64,000 nucleotides of DNA from Sphingomonas_B tabacisoli. Lineage in GTDB: Bacteria > Pseudomonadota > Alphaproteobacteria > Sphingomonadales > Sphingomonadaceae. Where the stretch lies: NCBI RefSeq assembly GCF_042678385.1, contig NZ_JBHUDY010000001.1:1612001-1676000 (forward strand). The letters are read 5' to 3'. Shown here one piece after another: positions 50,534 to 59,441 of this stretch. The notes under the pieces are model-generated. The model saw nothing but the letters and a program-made list of their open reading frames with translations, had not been told where the DNA came from and did no database searches. The translations under genes were made by a program, and so were the position numbers. Numbering within the stretch: the first letter of the stretch is position 1; each line of letters starts with the position of its first letter.

Positions 50534-51016
50534 ATGGCCCGTCCGCGTCCGACCGAGTTCGACAAGAAGAAGATCGTCGCCGAAAACCGCCGCGCGCGGT
50601 TCGACTATTTCATCGACGAGGTGTTTGAGGCCGGCATCGTGCTGACCGGCACCGAAGTGAAGTCGCTGCGCTTCGGCGAAGGCTCGATCGCCGAAAGCTA
50701 TGCCGAGGTGAAGGACGGGGAGGTCTGGCTGATCAACTCGAACGTGCCCGAGTTCAGCCACGGCAACCGCTTCAATCACGAGCCGAAACGGCCGCGCAAA
50801 TTGCTGCTGAAAGAACGCCAAATCAATAAGATGCACGGCGCCGTCGCCCGTGAGGGCATGACTCTCGTGCCCCTGTCGATATACTTCAACGAAAAGGGCA
50901 AGGCGAAAGTCGAACTCGCCCTCGCCAAGGGCAAGAAGGCGCACGACAAGCGCGACACGATCAAGGAACGCGATTGGAAACGCGAACAGTCCCGCCTGAT
51001 GCGCCAGCACGGCTAG
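50534..51016 (+). CDS. smpB: SsrA-binding protein SmpB
   Basis: 160-residue partner of tmRNA in ribosome rescue. Conserved features are the NRRARFDYFIDE start, GIVLTGTEVKSLR, the RPRKLLLKERQI segment and the basic C-terminal tail (KKAHDKRDTIKERDWKRE) that enters the mRNA channel. No ssrA gene is visible in the window. It is convergent with the GFA gene, with a 4-base overlap. Confidence 0.96.
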   Translation: MARPRPTEFDKKKIVAENRRARFDYFIDEVFEAGIVLTGTEVKSLRFGEGSIAESYAEVKDGEVWLINSNVPEFSHGNRFNHEPKRPRKLLLKERQINKMHGAVAREGMTLVPLSIYFNEKGKAKVELALAKGKKAHDKRDTIKERDWKREQSRLMRQHG

Positions 51017-51459
51017 GTAGCGTCGGGCGGCTCGGTTCCCTCAAGCCCTCGGGTATCCGGTCGGAAGCGATCGTGGCGGGGCAGAGCGTCGCCCGGTTCG
51101 GCCCAAGGGATGCGACTCGCGTAGAAGATGTGGAAACCAGGCGCGAGCCGCGCCGGTTCGTCCAAAGTGGCGATGCTGAAGTCGATCGTCTCAGGCTGGT
51201 GATTGACGGACATGTAGAGCGGCGTCCCGCACTGCGTGCAGAAGCGCCGATGGCCGAAGCTGCTCGATTCGACCCGGCCCAGCGCATCCGCGCCCTGTTC
51301 GATCTTCAGGTCGCCGGCCTTCACGCTCGCGAACGCCATCGCAGGGCTGCCCGAGTTGAGCTGGCAGGTCCGGCAATGGCACCAGCCGGCATCGAACGGC
51401 TCGGACAATAGCCGGTAGCGCACCGCGCCGCACAGGCATCCACCCGTCCAGTCGGTCAT
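51013..51459 (-). CDS. GFA family zinc protein (formaldehyde-activating-like)
   Basis: 148-residue CENP-V/GFA-fold protein. Zinc-binding cysteines are GGCLCGAV, CHCRTCQ and RFCTQCG. Members are often annotated glutathione-dependent formaldehyde-activating enzymes, but that activity is unproven for most. The start ATG 51459 overlaps the argJ stop (ATGA), so it is co-translated with argJ. Confidence 0.88.
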   Translation of the reverse strand: MTDWTGGCLCGAVRYRLLSEPFDAGWCHCRTCQLNSGSPAMAFASVKAGDLKIEQGADALGRVESSSFGHRRFCTQCGTPLYMSVNHQPETIDFSIATLDEPARLAPGFHIFYASRIPWAEPGDALPRHDRFRPDTRGLEGTEPPDAT

Positions 51460-52679
51460 GACCGGTAATCCGCGTTGATCGAGATATAGCCGTGGGTGAG
51501 GTCGCAGGTCCAAACGGTGGCGCGGCCGGCGCCCAGACCCAAGTCGACGCCGATCTCGATCTCTTGCCCCTTCAGGTGCTGTGCGACCGGCGCTTCGTCA
51601 TAGCCCTCCACTGCACAGCCATTGCTGGCGACGATGGTGTTGCCGAAGCGGATCGAGAGCTTGTCGCGCTCGGCCGGCTCACCCGCCTTGCCGACCGCCA
51701 TTACCACGCGGCCCCAATTGGCGTCCTCTCCCGCGATGGCGGTCTTCACCAGCGGCGAGTTGGCGATGCTCATCGCGATGCGGTGCGCGCTGCCATCGGT
51801 GATGGCGCGGGTCACCTGCACCTCGATGAACTTGGACGCTCCTTCACCGTCGCGCACGACCTGGTGCGCCAGATCGAGGCAGAGCGCATCCAGCGCCGCC
51901 GCGAACGCATCGGCGCCGGGATCGTCGAACGAGGCGAGGGGGGCGTTGCCCACCTTTCCCGTCGCGAAGGCGAGCACCGTGTCGGACGTTGAGGTGTCGC
52001 CGTCCACCGTGATGCACGAGAAGCTGCGGCGATTGGCGTGGTTCAGCAATTGCTGGAGAAAGCCCGGCTCGACCGCCGCATCGGTGAAGATGAAGCCGAG
52101 CATCGTCGCCATGTCTGGCGCGATCATGCCTGAGCCTTTGATGATGCCGACCAGAGTCACGGCGCGGTCGCCGATTACAGCGCGTTGCACCGCGCCTTTC
52201 GGGAAGGTGTCGGTCGTCCCGATCGCTTCGGCCGCATCGAGCCAGCCGCATTCGGCAGCGCCGAACGCCCCGTCCAGCCCTGCCTCCGCCTTGTCGATCG
52301 GCAGCGGCACGCCGATCACGCCGGTCGATGCGACGAACACGTCCGATGGTTGGCAGCCGAGATGCGCCGCCGCCCGTGCCGCAAGCGCCTCGACCGCTGC
52401 GCGCCCGCGGTTGCCGGTGAAGGCGTTCGAGTTGCCGGCGTTGACGACCAGCGCGCGCGCCGATCCCAGCGTCAGCGCCTTGCGGCACCATTCGACTTCG
52501 GGAGAGGCGCATTTGCTGTTGGTCAGCACGCCCGCGACGCTCGTGCCTTCGTCCAGCGCGACGAACGTCAGATCGCACCGATCCCATTCCTTGTAGCGCG
52601 CCCGCGCGACGGCCGGGCGGGCGCCGGCAATCGGGGGAAGCAAAGGAAACGGGACGGCGAGGGGCGAGCGTTCGGTCAT
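51456..52679 (-). CDS. argJ: Bifunctional ornithine/glutamate N-acetyltransferase ArgJ
   Basis: 407-residue enzyme of the arginine acetyl cycle, moving acetyl from N-acetylornithine to glutamate. It is self-cleaved between Ala191 and Thr192 in PDMATML, and Thr192 becomes the nucleophile. KGSG precedes this site. The start ATG 52679 gives MTERSPLAVP. It is divergent from the secA leader gene. Whether it also uses acetyl-CoA cannot be read here. Confidence 0.95.
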   Translation of the reverse strand: MTERSPLAVPFPLLPPIAGARPAVARARYKEWDRCDLTFVALDEGTSVAGVLTNSKCASPEVEWCRKALTLGSARALVVNAGNSNAFTGNRGRAAVEALAARAAAHLGCQPSDVFVASTGVIGVPLPIDKAEAGLDGAFGAAECGWLDAAEAIGTTDTFPKGAVQRAVIGDRAVTLVGIIKGSGMIAPDMATMLGFIFTDAAVEPGFLQQLLNHANRRSFSCITVDGDTSTSDTVLAFATGKVGNAPLASFDDPGADAFAAALDALCLDLAHQVVRDGEGASKFIEVQVTRAITDGSAHRIAMSIANSPLVKTAIAGEDANWGRVVMAVGKAGEPAERDKLSIRFGNTIVASNGCAVEGYDEAPVAQHLKGQEIEIGVDLGLGAGRATVWTCDLTHGYISINADYRS

Positions 52680-52765
52680 GGCCGCGCGATACTCACCTCG
52701 CCCGGCGGATGCCAGACGTGGTTGATGTGCGCGCGGACCAGTGGACGCGGGCAAAAGCCGACACT

Positions 52766-53071
52766 ATGTCACCCCGGTTGTCGCATATTTCTCGGTTGAA
52801 CGGATTTCGTTTGCGTTTGCTGCTGCACATCCTGGCGCTGATTGCGGGCTTTACCGGCTTGGTTGCCGGTCCGGCCTCCGCGCGCGTCAGCGAACCGGCA
52901 GTGATCGCAGCCGCGCTCTCCGGCAACATCGAGCAGGCGACCGAATCGCGTACCGCCCGGCGGGCGATGCCAGCCGCGGAAAATCCGTTCGATATCAAGG
53001 CGCAAGGCGAAGCGGCTCAGCCGGTCTTCACGCCCCAGCCGCACCCGGTCGACGAGCGCAGGATCGAATAG
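52766..53071 (+). CDS. Small exported protein upstream of secA, candidate SecM-like leader
   Basis: 101 residues. A long basic N region (about 17 residues, five Arg) precedes a hydrophobic core (LLLHILALIAGFTGLVAG, 18-35) and a signal cleavage-like PASA-R. The rest is short, Ala/Pro/Glu-rich and ends VDERRIE. RAMP at 66-69 fits the R-A-x-P pattern of SecM-type arrest peptides. It ends 75 bases before secA. An in-frame ATG at 52709 would lengthen the N region. No family is recognised; the regulatory role is inferred from position, topology and motif only. Confidence 0.6.
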   Translation: MSPRLSHISRLNGFRLRLLLHILALIAGFTGLVAGPASARVSEPAVIAAALSGNIEQATESRTARRAMPAAENPFDIKAQGEAAQPVFTPQPHPVDERRIE

Positions 53072-53119
53072 CGCGCTTTACGCGTCTCACATTTTCGCCG
53101 GGCGCCGCGCGCGCTCGTC
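53051..53119 (+). promoter_or_regulatory. Inverted repeat joining leader 3' end to the secA 5' region
   Basis: GACGAGCGC (53051-53059, encoding D-E-R near the leader's end) and GCGCTCGTC (53111-53119) form a perfect 9-bp stem, with a small CGCG-CTTTA-CGCG hairpin inside the loop. A ribosome finishing or pausing at the leader's end would melt the outer stem. The secA ribosome binding site (weak, GATAGG) lies 15 bases beyond it. Confidence 0.45.
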
Positions 53120-53146
53120 ACGCATCTCTATCTGATAGGTATTTCC

Positions 53147-55870
53147 ATGCTCGGCGCAGTCGCCAAGGCCATTTTCGGGTCTTCGAACGAACGTTACGTC
53201 AAGTCTCTCCAGCCCATCGTCAATCGCATCAACGGCTTCGAGACCAATATCTCGGCGCTGACTGATGACGAGCTGAAGAACCAGACCGTCCTTTTCCGCG
53301 AGCGGCTGGCGAACGGCGAGAGCCTCGATTCCATCCTGCCTGAAGCGTTCGCCACGGTGCGCGAAGCGGCGAAGCGCACGCTCGGCCAGCGCCATTACGA
53401 CGTTCAGCTCGTCGGCGGCATCGTCCTTCACCGCGGCGAAATCGCCGAGATGCGGACCGGCGAAGGCAAAACCCTGGTGGCGACGCTCGCCACCTATCTG
53501 AACGCGCTGCCGGGGAACGGCGTTCACGTCGTCACCGTCAACGACTATCTCGCCAAGCGCGACGCCGAGTGGATGGGCCAGATCTATCGGTTCCTCGGCC
53601 TCACCGTCGGCGTGATCGTGCCCAACCTGACCGATCTCGAGCGCCGCGAGGCCTATGGAGCGGACATCACCTACGGCACGAACAACGAATTCGGCTTCGA
53701 CTATCTGCGCGACAACATGAAGTACGAGCGCACCTCGATGGTGCAGCGTCCCTTCAACTTCGCGATCGTCGACGAAGTCGACTCGATCCTGATCGACGAA
53801 GCGCGCACCCCGCTGATCATTTCCGGCCCGACCGACGACAAGTCCGAGCTGTACAAGCAGGTCGACGCGGTCGTGAAGCAGTTCGTGCCTGAGGATTACG
53901 AGCTCGATGAGAAGCAGAAGTCGATCATCCTGACCGAGGACGGCACCGAACGGGCCGAGCGGATGCTGGAGGCGGCCGGGCTGCTCCAGGGTGATAATCT
54001 CTACGATTACGAGAACACGCAGGTCGTCCACCACTTGAACCAGGCGCTGCGTGCCAACGTCATGTTCAAGCTGGATACGGATTACATCGTCAAGGACGGC
54101 AAGATCGTCATCATCGACGAATTCACCGGCCGCATGATGGATGGCCGCCGCTGGTCCGACGGCCTGCACCAGGCCGTCGAAGCAAAGGAAGGCGTCAATA
54201 TCGAGCCTGAGAACCAGACGCTCGCCTCGATCACCTTCCAGAACTATTTCCGCATGTACCCCAAGCTCGCCGGCATGACCGGCACCGCGGCGACCGAAGC
54301 GGGCGAATTCCACGACATCTACAAGCTGAACGTGGTCACCATCCCGACCAACCTGCCGGTGCAGCGCGTCGATGAGGACGATCAGTTCTTCAAGAATATC
54401 AAAGACAAATTTGGCGCTATTGCCAAGTCGATCGAAGAGCATAGCGGCCGCGGCCAGCCGGTGCTGGTCGGCACCGTCTCAATCGAAAAGTCGGAGCTGT
54501 TGAGCCAGTATCTCCGACAGCTGAACGTCCCCCACAATGTGCTGAACGCCCGCTTCCACGAGCAGGAAGCGCATATCGTGGCGCAAGCCGGCCAGCCCGG
54601 CGCGGTCACGATCGCGACCAACATGGCGGGCCGCGGTACCGACATTCAGCTCGGCGGCAACGTCGAGTTCCGCATCGAAGACGAGCTGTCGAACCTGCCC
54701 GAAGGCCCCGACCGCGACGCCGCGATCGCGCGCATCAAGCGCGAGGTCGAGGAATCAAAGCGCAAGGTGATCGAGGCCGGCGGCCTGTTCGTGCTCGGCA
54801 CCGAGCGGCACGAGAGCCGGCGCATCGACAATCAGCTCCGCGGCCGCTCAGGTCGTCAGGGCGATCCGGGTCTTTCCCGCTTCTACCTCTCGCTCGACGA
54901 CGACCTGCTGCGCATCTTCGGACCGGACACGATGTTCGCGAAGATGATGAACTCGAACCTGGCCGACGGCGAGGCGATCGGCTCGCGCTGGCTGAACAAG
55001 GCGATCGAGACCGCTCAGAAGAAGGTCGAGGCGCGCAACTACGACATCCGCAAGCAGCTGCTCGAATATGACGACGTCATGAACGACCAGCGCAAGGTCA
55101 TCTACGAGCAGCGCACCGACATCATGGACTCCGACACCCTGGAAGAGGTGGTCGAGGACATGCGCCATGAATCGCTGAACGTGCTGGTCGGCGAGGCCTG
55201 CCCGCCCAACACGTACCCCGAGCAGTGGGACATCGAGGGGCTGAAGACCCGGGTCCGCGAGAATCTGGCGGTCGAGATTCCGATCGAGGACTGGATCCAG
55301 GAACAGGCCGTCGATCCCGAGATGATCGAGGAGCGGCTGCGCACCATGACCGACGAAGTCATGGCGGCGAAGGCGGCGGAGCTGGAGCCTTCGACGTGGA
55401 TGCAGATCCAAAAGAGCGTGCTGCTCCAGTCGCTCGACCATCACTGGAAGGAGCATCTGGCGACGCTCGACGCGCTGCGTCAGGTCATCCACCTGCGCGC
55501 CTACGCCCAGAAGACGCCGATCAACGAGTATAAGCAGGAAGCGTTCGCACTGTTCGAGCGGATGCTCGAAGCGATCCGTGAGGACGTGACGCGGGTGCTC
55601 GCCCATGCCCAGTTCATGGCCGCCCCGCCCGAGCTGCCGCGCATGCCGGAGTTCGTCACCACGCACATCGATCCGCTGACCGGCGACGACAACAGCGCCG
55701 ACATGGACGGCCTCGTCACGATGACGCTGCCGCCGCTCCAGATCGCGCAGCCGCAGATGGCGGAAGAGCTGGGCGACGATCCCGCCGGCTGGGAAGGCAA
55801 GGTCAGCCGCAACGCGCCGTGCCCGTGCGGTTCGGGGCAGAAATACAAGCACTGCCACGGGGCGCTGTAA
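53147..55870 (+). CDS. secA: Preprotein translocase ATPase SecA
   Basis: 907-residue motor that drives proteins through SecYEG. Walker A is MRTGEGKTL at 102-110 and the DEAD-like box is VDEVDSILIDEARTPLI. The preprotein cross-linking, helical scaffold and wing domains follow, and the C-terminal zinc finger CPCGSGQKYKHCHG (from 892) binds SecB and phospholipids. The start ATG 53147 has a weak ribosome binding site, consistent with translational control. Confidence 0.97.
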   Translation: MLGAVAKAIFGSSNERYVKSLQPIVNRINGFETNISALTDDELKNQTVLFRERLANGESLDSILPEAFATVREAAKRTLGQRHYDVQLVGGIVLHRGEIAEMRTGEGKTLVATLATYLNALPGNGVHVVTVNDYLAKRDAEWMGQIYRFLGLTVGVIVPNLTDLERREAYGADITYGTNNEFGFDYLRDNMKYERTSMVQRPFNFAIVDEVDSILIDEARTPLIISGPTDDKSELYKQVDAVVKQFVPEDYELDEKQKSIILTEDGTERAERMLEAAGLLQGDNLYDYENTQVVHHLNQALRANVMFKLDTDYIVKDGKIVIIDEFTGRMMDGRRWSDGLHQAVEAKEGVNIEPENQTLASITFQNYFRMYPKLAGMTGTAATEAGEFHDIYKLNVVTIPTNLPVQRVDEDDQFFKNIKDKFGAIAKSIEEHSGRGQPVLVGTVSIEKSELLSQYLRQLNVPHNVLNARFHEQEAHIVAQAGQPGAVTIATNMAGRGTDIQLGGNVEFRIEDELSNLPEGPDRDAAIARIKREVEESKRKVIEAGGLFVLGTERHESRRIDNQLRGRSGRQGDPGLSRFYLSLDDDLLRIFGPDTMFAKMMNSNLADGEAIGSRWLNKAIETAQKKVEARNYDIRKQLLEYDDVMNDQRKVIYEQRTDIMDSDTLEEVVEDMRHESLNVLVGEACPPNTYPEQWDIEGLKTRVRENLAVEIPIEDWIQEQAVDPEMIEERLRTMTDEVMAAKAAELEPSTWMQIQKSVLLQSLDHHWKEHLATLDALRQVIHLRAYAQKTPINEYKQEAFALFERMLEAIREDVTRVLAHAQFMAAPPELPRMPEFVTTHIDPLTGDDNSADMDGLVTMTLPPLQIAQPQMAEELGDDPAGWEGKVSRNAPCPCGSGQKYKHCHGAL

Positions 55871-55872
55871 CT

Positions 55873-55976
55873 TCTCCCCTCCCGCTTGCGGGAGGGGCTA
55901 GGGGTGGGCTTGTCCAACCCCGCGCATTGGGGCCCAGGTTTGCCCTCCCTCGACCCCTCCCGTAAACGGGAGGGGA
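55873..55976. repeat. Family D palindromic repeat, copy 3
   Basis: CCCCTCCCGCTTGCGGGAGG follows the secA stop, and CCCCTCCCGTAAACGGGAGG ends just before the next gene, where GGGAGGGGAG is the only ribosome-binding-like sequence for the TSUP start at 55978. Confidence 0.85.
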
Positions 55977-55977
55977 G

Positions 55978-56724
55978 ATGGTCGTCCTCGCTCTCCTCTT
56001 CGCCGTCACCGCCGCGCTCTACGCCAGCGTCGGCTTTGCCGGCGGCTCGACCTATAACGCACTGCTGGCGCTGGCAGGCGTCGACCACCGCGTTTTCCCG
56101 GTCATCGCGCTGGTCTGCAACCTGATCGTCGCGACCGGCTGCACGATCCGCTTCGCGCGCGCGGGGCTGGTGCCGTGGCGGCGGCTGCTGCCGCTGCTTG
56201 CGCTCTCTGTTCCCGCCGCATGGATCGGCGGCATGCTGCCGGTCCCCAAACAGCTCTTCCTCTGGCTGCTTGGCGGGTCGCTGCTAGTCGCCGCCATTCT
56301 GCTGCTGCTCCAGCGCGAGCGTGAGATGGAGCCGCACCGTGCAACCTTTGTCGGACCCGCCGTCGCGGCGCCGATCGGCCTGCTATCCGGCATCGTCGGC
56401 ATCGGCGGCGGTATCTTTCTGGCGCCGGTGCTGCACCTGATCGGCTGGGATCGCGCCAAGCGCGTCGCTGCCTCGGCCTCGGTCTTCATCCTCGCCAACT
56501 CGATCGCCGGCCTGGGCGGGCAACTCACCAAGCTGTCCGGCCATCCCGAGCTGGTCAAAGCCGCGACTGCTTATTGGCCGCTGGCGCTGTCGGTGCTTGT
56601 CGGCGGCCAGCTCGGCAGCCGTGCCGGCGTACAGATCCTGCCCGCCGTCTGGCTTCGCCGCCTGACCGCGCTGCTGATCCTCTACGTTGCGGTCCGTCTG
56701 TTGATCCAGGCCTGGGGCGGTTGA
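55978..56724 (+). CDS. TSUP (TauE/SafE) family membrane carrier
   Basis: 248-residue integral membrane protein with about eight helices and the two family repeats: GGSTYNALLALAG near 22 and GIGGGIFLAPVL near 141. TSUP carriers export sulfite or small organosulfur anions, or import related compounds; the substrate is not predictable. The ATG follows the repeat-derived GGGAGGGGAG closely. Its stop overlaps the TTG start of the APC permease. Confidence 0.87.
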   Translation: MVVLALLFAVTAALYASVGFAGGSTYNALLALAGVDHRVFPVIALVCNLIVATGCTIRFARAGLVPWRRLLPLLALSVPAAWIGGMLPVPKQLFLWLLGGSLLVAAILLLLQREREMEPHRATFVGPAVAAPIGLLSGIVGIGGGIFLAPVLHLIGWDRAKRVAASASVFILANSIAGLGGQLTKLSGHPELVKAATAYWPLALSVLVGGQLGSRAGVQILPAVWLRRLTALLILYVAVRLLIQAWGG

Positions 56725-58145
56725 GTTTCAAGCGCTCGCTAGGCGTTCCCGGCGTCCTGTTCCTGACGCTGTCCGCGACGACGCCTGCCTCGTCGGTGTT
56801 CGTGATCGTGCCCGAAATGCTGCACGAAGCGGGGAGCGGCGCACTGGTCGCGATGCTGCTGGCAGCCATCGTCTGCGTCGCGACGGCCTATGTCTATGCC
56901 GAGCTGTCCTCGGCGTTTCCCGTCGCGGGCGGCGAATATGTGATGGTCGGCCGCACGCTCGGGCCGCTCGCCGGGTTCGTCATGCTTGCGGTGAACCTCG
57001 TCAACAACCTGCTGTTCCCGGCGGTCATCGGCCTCGGTTTGAGCGATGTGCTCTCCGGCATCCTGCCGGGCCTGCCGGTGATCCCGACCGCCGTCGCGAT
57101 GGTCGCGGTCTCCACCTTGGCGGGCGTGCTGCACATCCGCCTCAACGCCTGGATCACCGGCGTCTTCCTCGTCATCGAGCTGCTCGCCCTGGCCACGATC
57201 GTCATGCTCGGTGTGGCGGAGCCGGTGCGCAGTTTGTTTACGGCACCACTCACGGCAGTCGGTGCGGGACTCGCACCCGCTTCGCCGGTCAGCATCGGCC
57301 TTGCCACCACCGCCGCGATTTTCGCGCTCAACGGTTATGGCCTCGCTGTTTATTTCGGCGAGGAGATGCACGAGGCCTCGGCGAGGATCGCGCGGGTGGT
57401 CCTGGTCGCTGCTGCGCTGACCATCATCGTGGAGGTGATCCCGTTGGCCGCTGCCATTGCCGGCGCGCCCTATCTGCATCGCCTGTTTACCGAAGCGGAC
57501 CCGTTCGGCTGGTTCGCCCGGACGCGCGGCGGCGATTGGGTCGCCGATGCGTTGGCCGTCGCCGTCGCGCTTGCCATCCTGAATGCGGCGATCGCGGGGA
57601 TTCTCGCCTATGCCCGCTTCTTCTATTCGACAGGCCGCGACGCGATCTGGGGCAAGGCTCTGGACCCGTGGGTCACGAACATCCACCCGCGCCTTGGCTC
57701 CCCCTGGATCGCGACACTCGCTGTCGGCGCGGTGAGCTGCGCCGCCTGCTTCGTGCCGCTCCGGCTGCTGCTCGTGCTGAGCGGGGCGGGGATCGCCGTC
57801 ACCTATCTCGGCATTGCGCTCGCCGCGATGGTCGGCCGCCGCACCGGGGCGACGGCGCATGCGGACTATTGCATGCCCTGGTTTCCGATCGCGCCTTTGG
57901 TCACCATTGCGGCGCTTCTACTCGTGTTCTGGGCGAGCTGGCTGGACACTGATACCGGCCGTCCGGGCCTGATCGCCACGGCAGCGCAGATGGCGCTCGC
58001 GGCCGTTTATTATCTGTTGGTCCTCCGCCGGCGTGGCGAATGGGTGATCTTCGGCGGCGAGGCGGCGTCAGCCGGCCAGCCGCGCGGCCGCGCAGAGCAG
58101 GGCGACGAAAGCGGGCGGGGCGCCGAGCTTCAGCCATCTCCCTAG
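56721..58145 (+). CDS. APC family amino-acid/polyamine permease
   Basis: 474-residue membrane protein with about twelve helices. The first helix carries SATTPASSVFVIVPEM, and EYVMVGRTLGPLAGF follows in the expected place. The substrate is probably an amino acid or amine. The TTG start at 56721 (TTGA overlap with the TSUP stop, GGGGCGG just before) gives LSFKRSLGVPG; no ATG fits. The C-terminal 25 residues after FGGEAAS lie opposite the end of the convergent membrane protein gene and are unusually polar. Confidence 0.85.
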   Translation: MSFKRSLGVPGVLFLTLSATTPASSVFVIVPEMLHEAGSGALVAMLLAAIVCVATAYVYAELSSAFPVAGGEYVMVGRTLGPLAGFVMLAVNLVNNLLFPAVIGLGLSDVLSGILPGLPVIPTAVAMVAVSTLAGVLHIRLNAWITGVFLVIELLALATIVMLGVAEPVRSLFTAPLTAVGAGLAPASPVSIGLATTAAIFALNGYGLAVYFGEEMHEASARIARVVLVAAALTIIVEVIPLAAAIAGAPYLHRLFTEADPFGWFARTRGGDWVADALAVAVALAILNAAIAGILAYARFFYSTGRDAIWGKALDPWVTNIHPRLGSPWIATLAVGAVSCAACFVPLRLLLVLSGAGIAVTYLGIALAAMVGRRTGATAHADYCMPWFPIAPLVTIAALLLVFWASWLDTDTGRPGLIATAAQMALAAVYYLLVLRRRGEWVIFGGEAASAGQPRGRAEQGDESGRGAELQPSP

Positions 58146-59441
58146 AGGTACGCGCCGCTGCACCATCGCATCGGCGGCAAAGGCGAGCGCAAGGCCGGCC
58201 GCGATGATCGTCCATAGATGGTAGCGCATCTCAGCCGACACGCTGGTCGGGAAATAGCTCAGGCCATACAGCAGCGCCGACGCAGCCAGCGGCAAAGCCG
58301 TTCCCTCCGGCCAGGCCAGCAGAACGCCCAAAGCCAGCGCCATCCAGACGATCGGCCAATTGAGCGGCGTCGGGGCAGCGGCGAGTGCCGCGCCATCGAT
58401 CCAGCGCTGCGCCACTGTTCCCGGAATATGAAAACCCCAGTCGTTGGGCGGCGCATCCTTCGGCACCGGCCGGTCGATGGCGATGTCGTCCGTCACGAAC
58501 AGCCGCGCATTGATGTTGTAGTGCCCGGCGCGGTGCTGGAGATAGGCGAGCGGATGCGCCGCGATCGCGCTCAGCCACCAGCGCACCGGGCTTTGGTGCG
58601 TGTCCTGAAACGCGTCGTCGATATCGTAGAAAGTGATCGGGCAGGGATCGCGCGCCCAGAAGCTGTAATTGTCCCATTTGACCGGTGAATAACAGCGCTG
58701 GTTGACCGCGACAGGATTGGCGACACCGGTGTCCGGAAACTGGTTCTCGCCCGAAAAGCGGGTGATGCCGCTCAGGTCGAAGATGATCAGGGACAACTCC
58801 ACCCCGCTGCGCTTGGCGCCGAGCAGACGATTGGCGACGGGCATTGCGGCGACCAGAACGGCGAGGCCGACCAACGTCGAAAGTATAAATCTAGGAAGGG
58901 TCCGGATTGCCGATGCAGGTAGAAGGGCAAGCAGCAATGGCAGACAGGCAGGCCAGGCGTTGAAGCGCAGCGTGGCGGCGAACACGAGGAGGCCGATACC
59001 GATCGCAGTCGCCCAAAGTCCGAGCCGCTCGCGCCAGACGATGAGCGCCGCCGCCGAGAGTAGCGCGCCCGCCATCAAGCTGTCCTTCAGGATCGCCCCC
59101 AGCAACGCGAGCGGCACGGGGAGGAGAGCGACGGCGAAGACGCCGGCGAAAGAGATGTGACGCCGTTCCTTCAGGCACCAGGCGGCGAGCCCAAGAAAGC
59201 CACCCCAGAACAGCACGAGCTGGACGATCAGCATCGGCGCGGTACCCGGCTGGATCAGGATCAGCTTGCTCCAAAGCCATTCCATCACCGGCGGGTGCCA
59301 GTCGTCGTAATCGCCGGACAAAGCCTGATCGTATTGCCGGATCGAATCCCAGGTGATCAGGCCCGGCCAATAGCCGGCGATCTGCACTGCGATCGGCAGC
59401 AGGAACAGCGCGAGCGGCGCGAAGCGATGCCGCACCGTCAC
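58068..59441 (-). CDS. Polytopic membrane protein, unknown function
   Basis: 457 residues with about ten hydrophobic helices; an aspartate after helix 1 (GYWPGLITWDSIRQYDQA) and a periplasmic stretch before the last helices recall GT-C/PMT-like glycosyltransferase membrane proteins, but I see no defining motif. The GTG start at 59441 overlaps the rsmA stop as GTGA. Its end overlaps the APC permease end by 78 bases. Last gene of the lptD-surA-pdxA-rsmA unit. Confidence 0.75.
   Translation of the reverse strand: MTVRHRFAPLALFLLPIAVQIAGYWPGLITWDSIRQYDQALSGDYDDWHPPVMEWLWSKLILIQPGTAPMLIVQLVLFWGGFLGLAAWCLKERRHISFAGVFAVALLPVPLALLGAILKDSLMAGALLSAAALIVWRERLGLWATAIGIGLLVFAATLRFNAWPACLPLLLALLPASAIRTLPRFILSTLVGLAVLVAAMPVANRLLGAKRSGVELSLIIFDLSGITRFSGENQFPDTGVANPVAVNQRCYSPVKWDNYSFWARDPCPITFYDIDDAFQDTHQSPVRWWLSAIAAHPLAYLQHRAGHYNINARLFVTDDIAIDRPVPKDAPPNDWGFHIPGTVAQRWIDGAALAAAPTPLNWPIVWMALALGVLLAWPEGTALPLAASALLYGLSYFPTSVSAEMRYHLWTIIAAGLALAFAADAMVQRRVPLGRWLKLGAPPAFVALLCAAARLAG

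Noticed and set aside
52978..53146. Six-base pairing between GGAAAT in the secA leader gene and ATTTCC next to the secA start
   Set aside because: Too short and too distant (about 158 bases) to be distinguished from chance by eye.
52741..53265. 174-codon frame overlapping the leader and the start of secA
   Set aside because: Different frame from both; low-complexity Arg-rich translation, shadow of the leader and secA.
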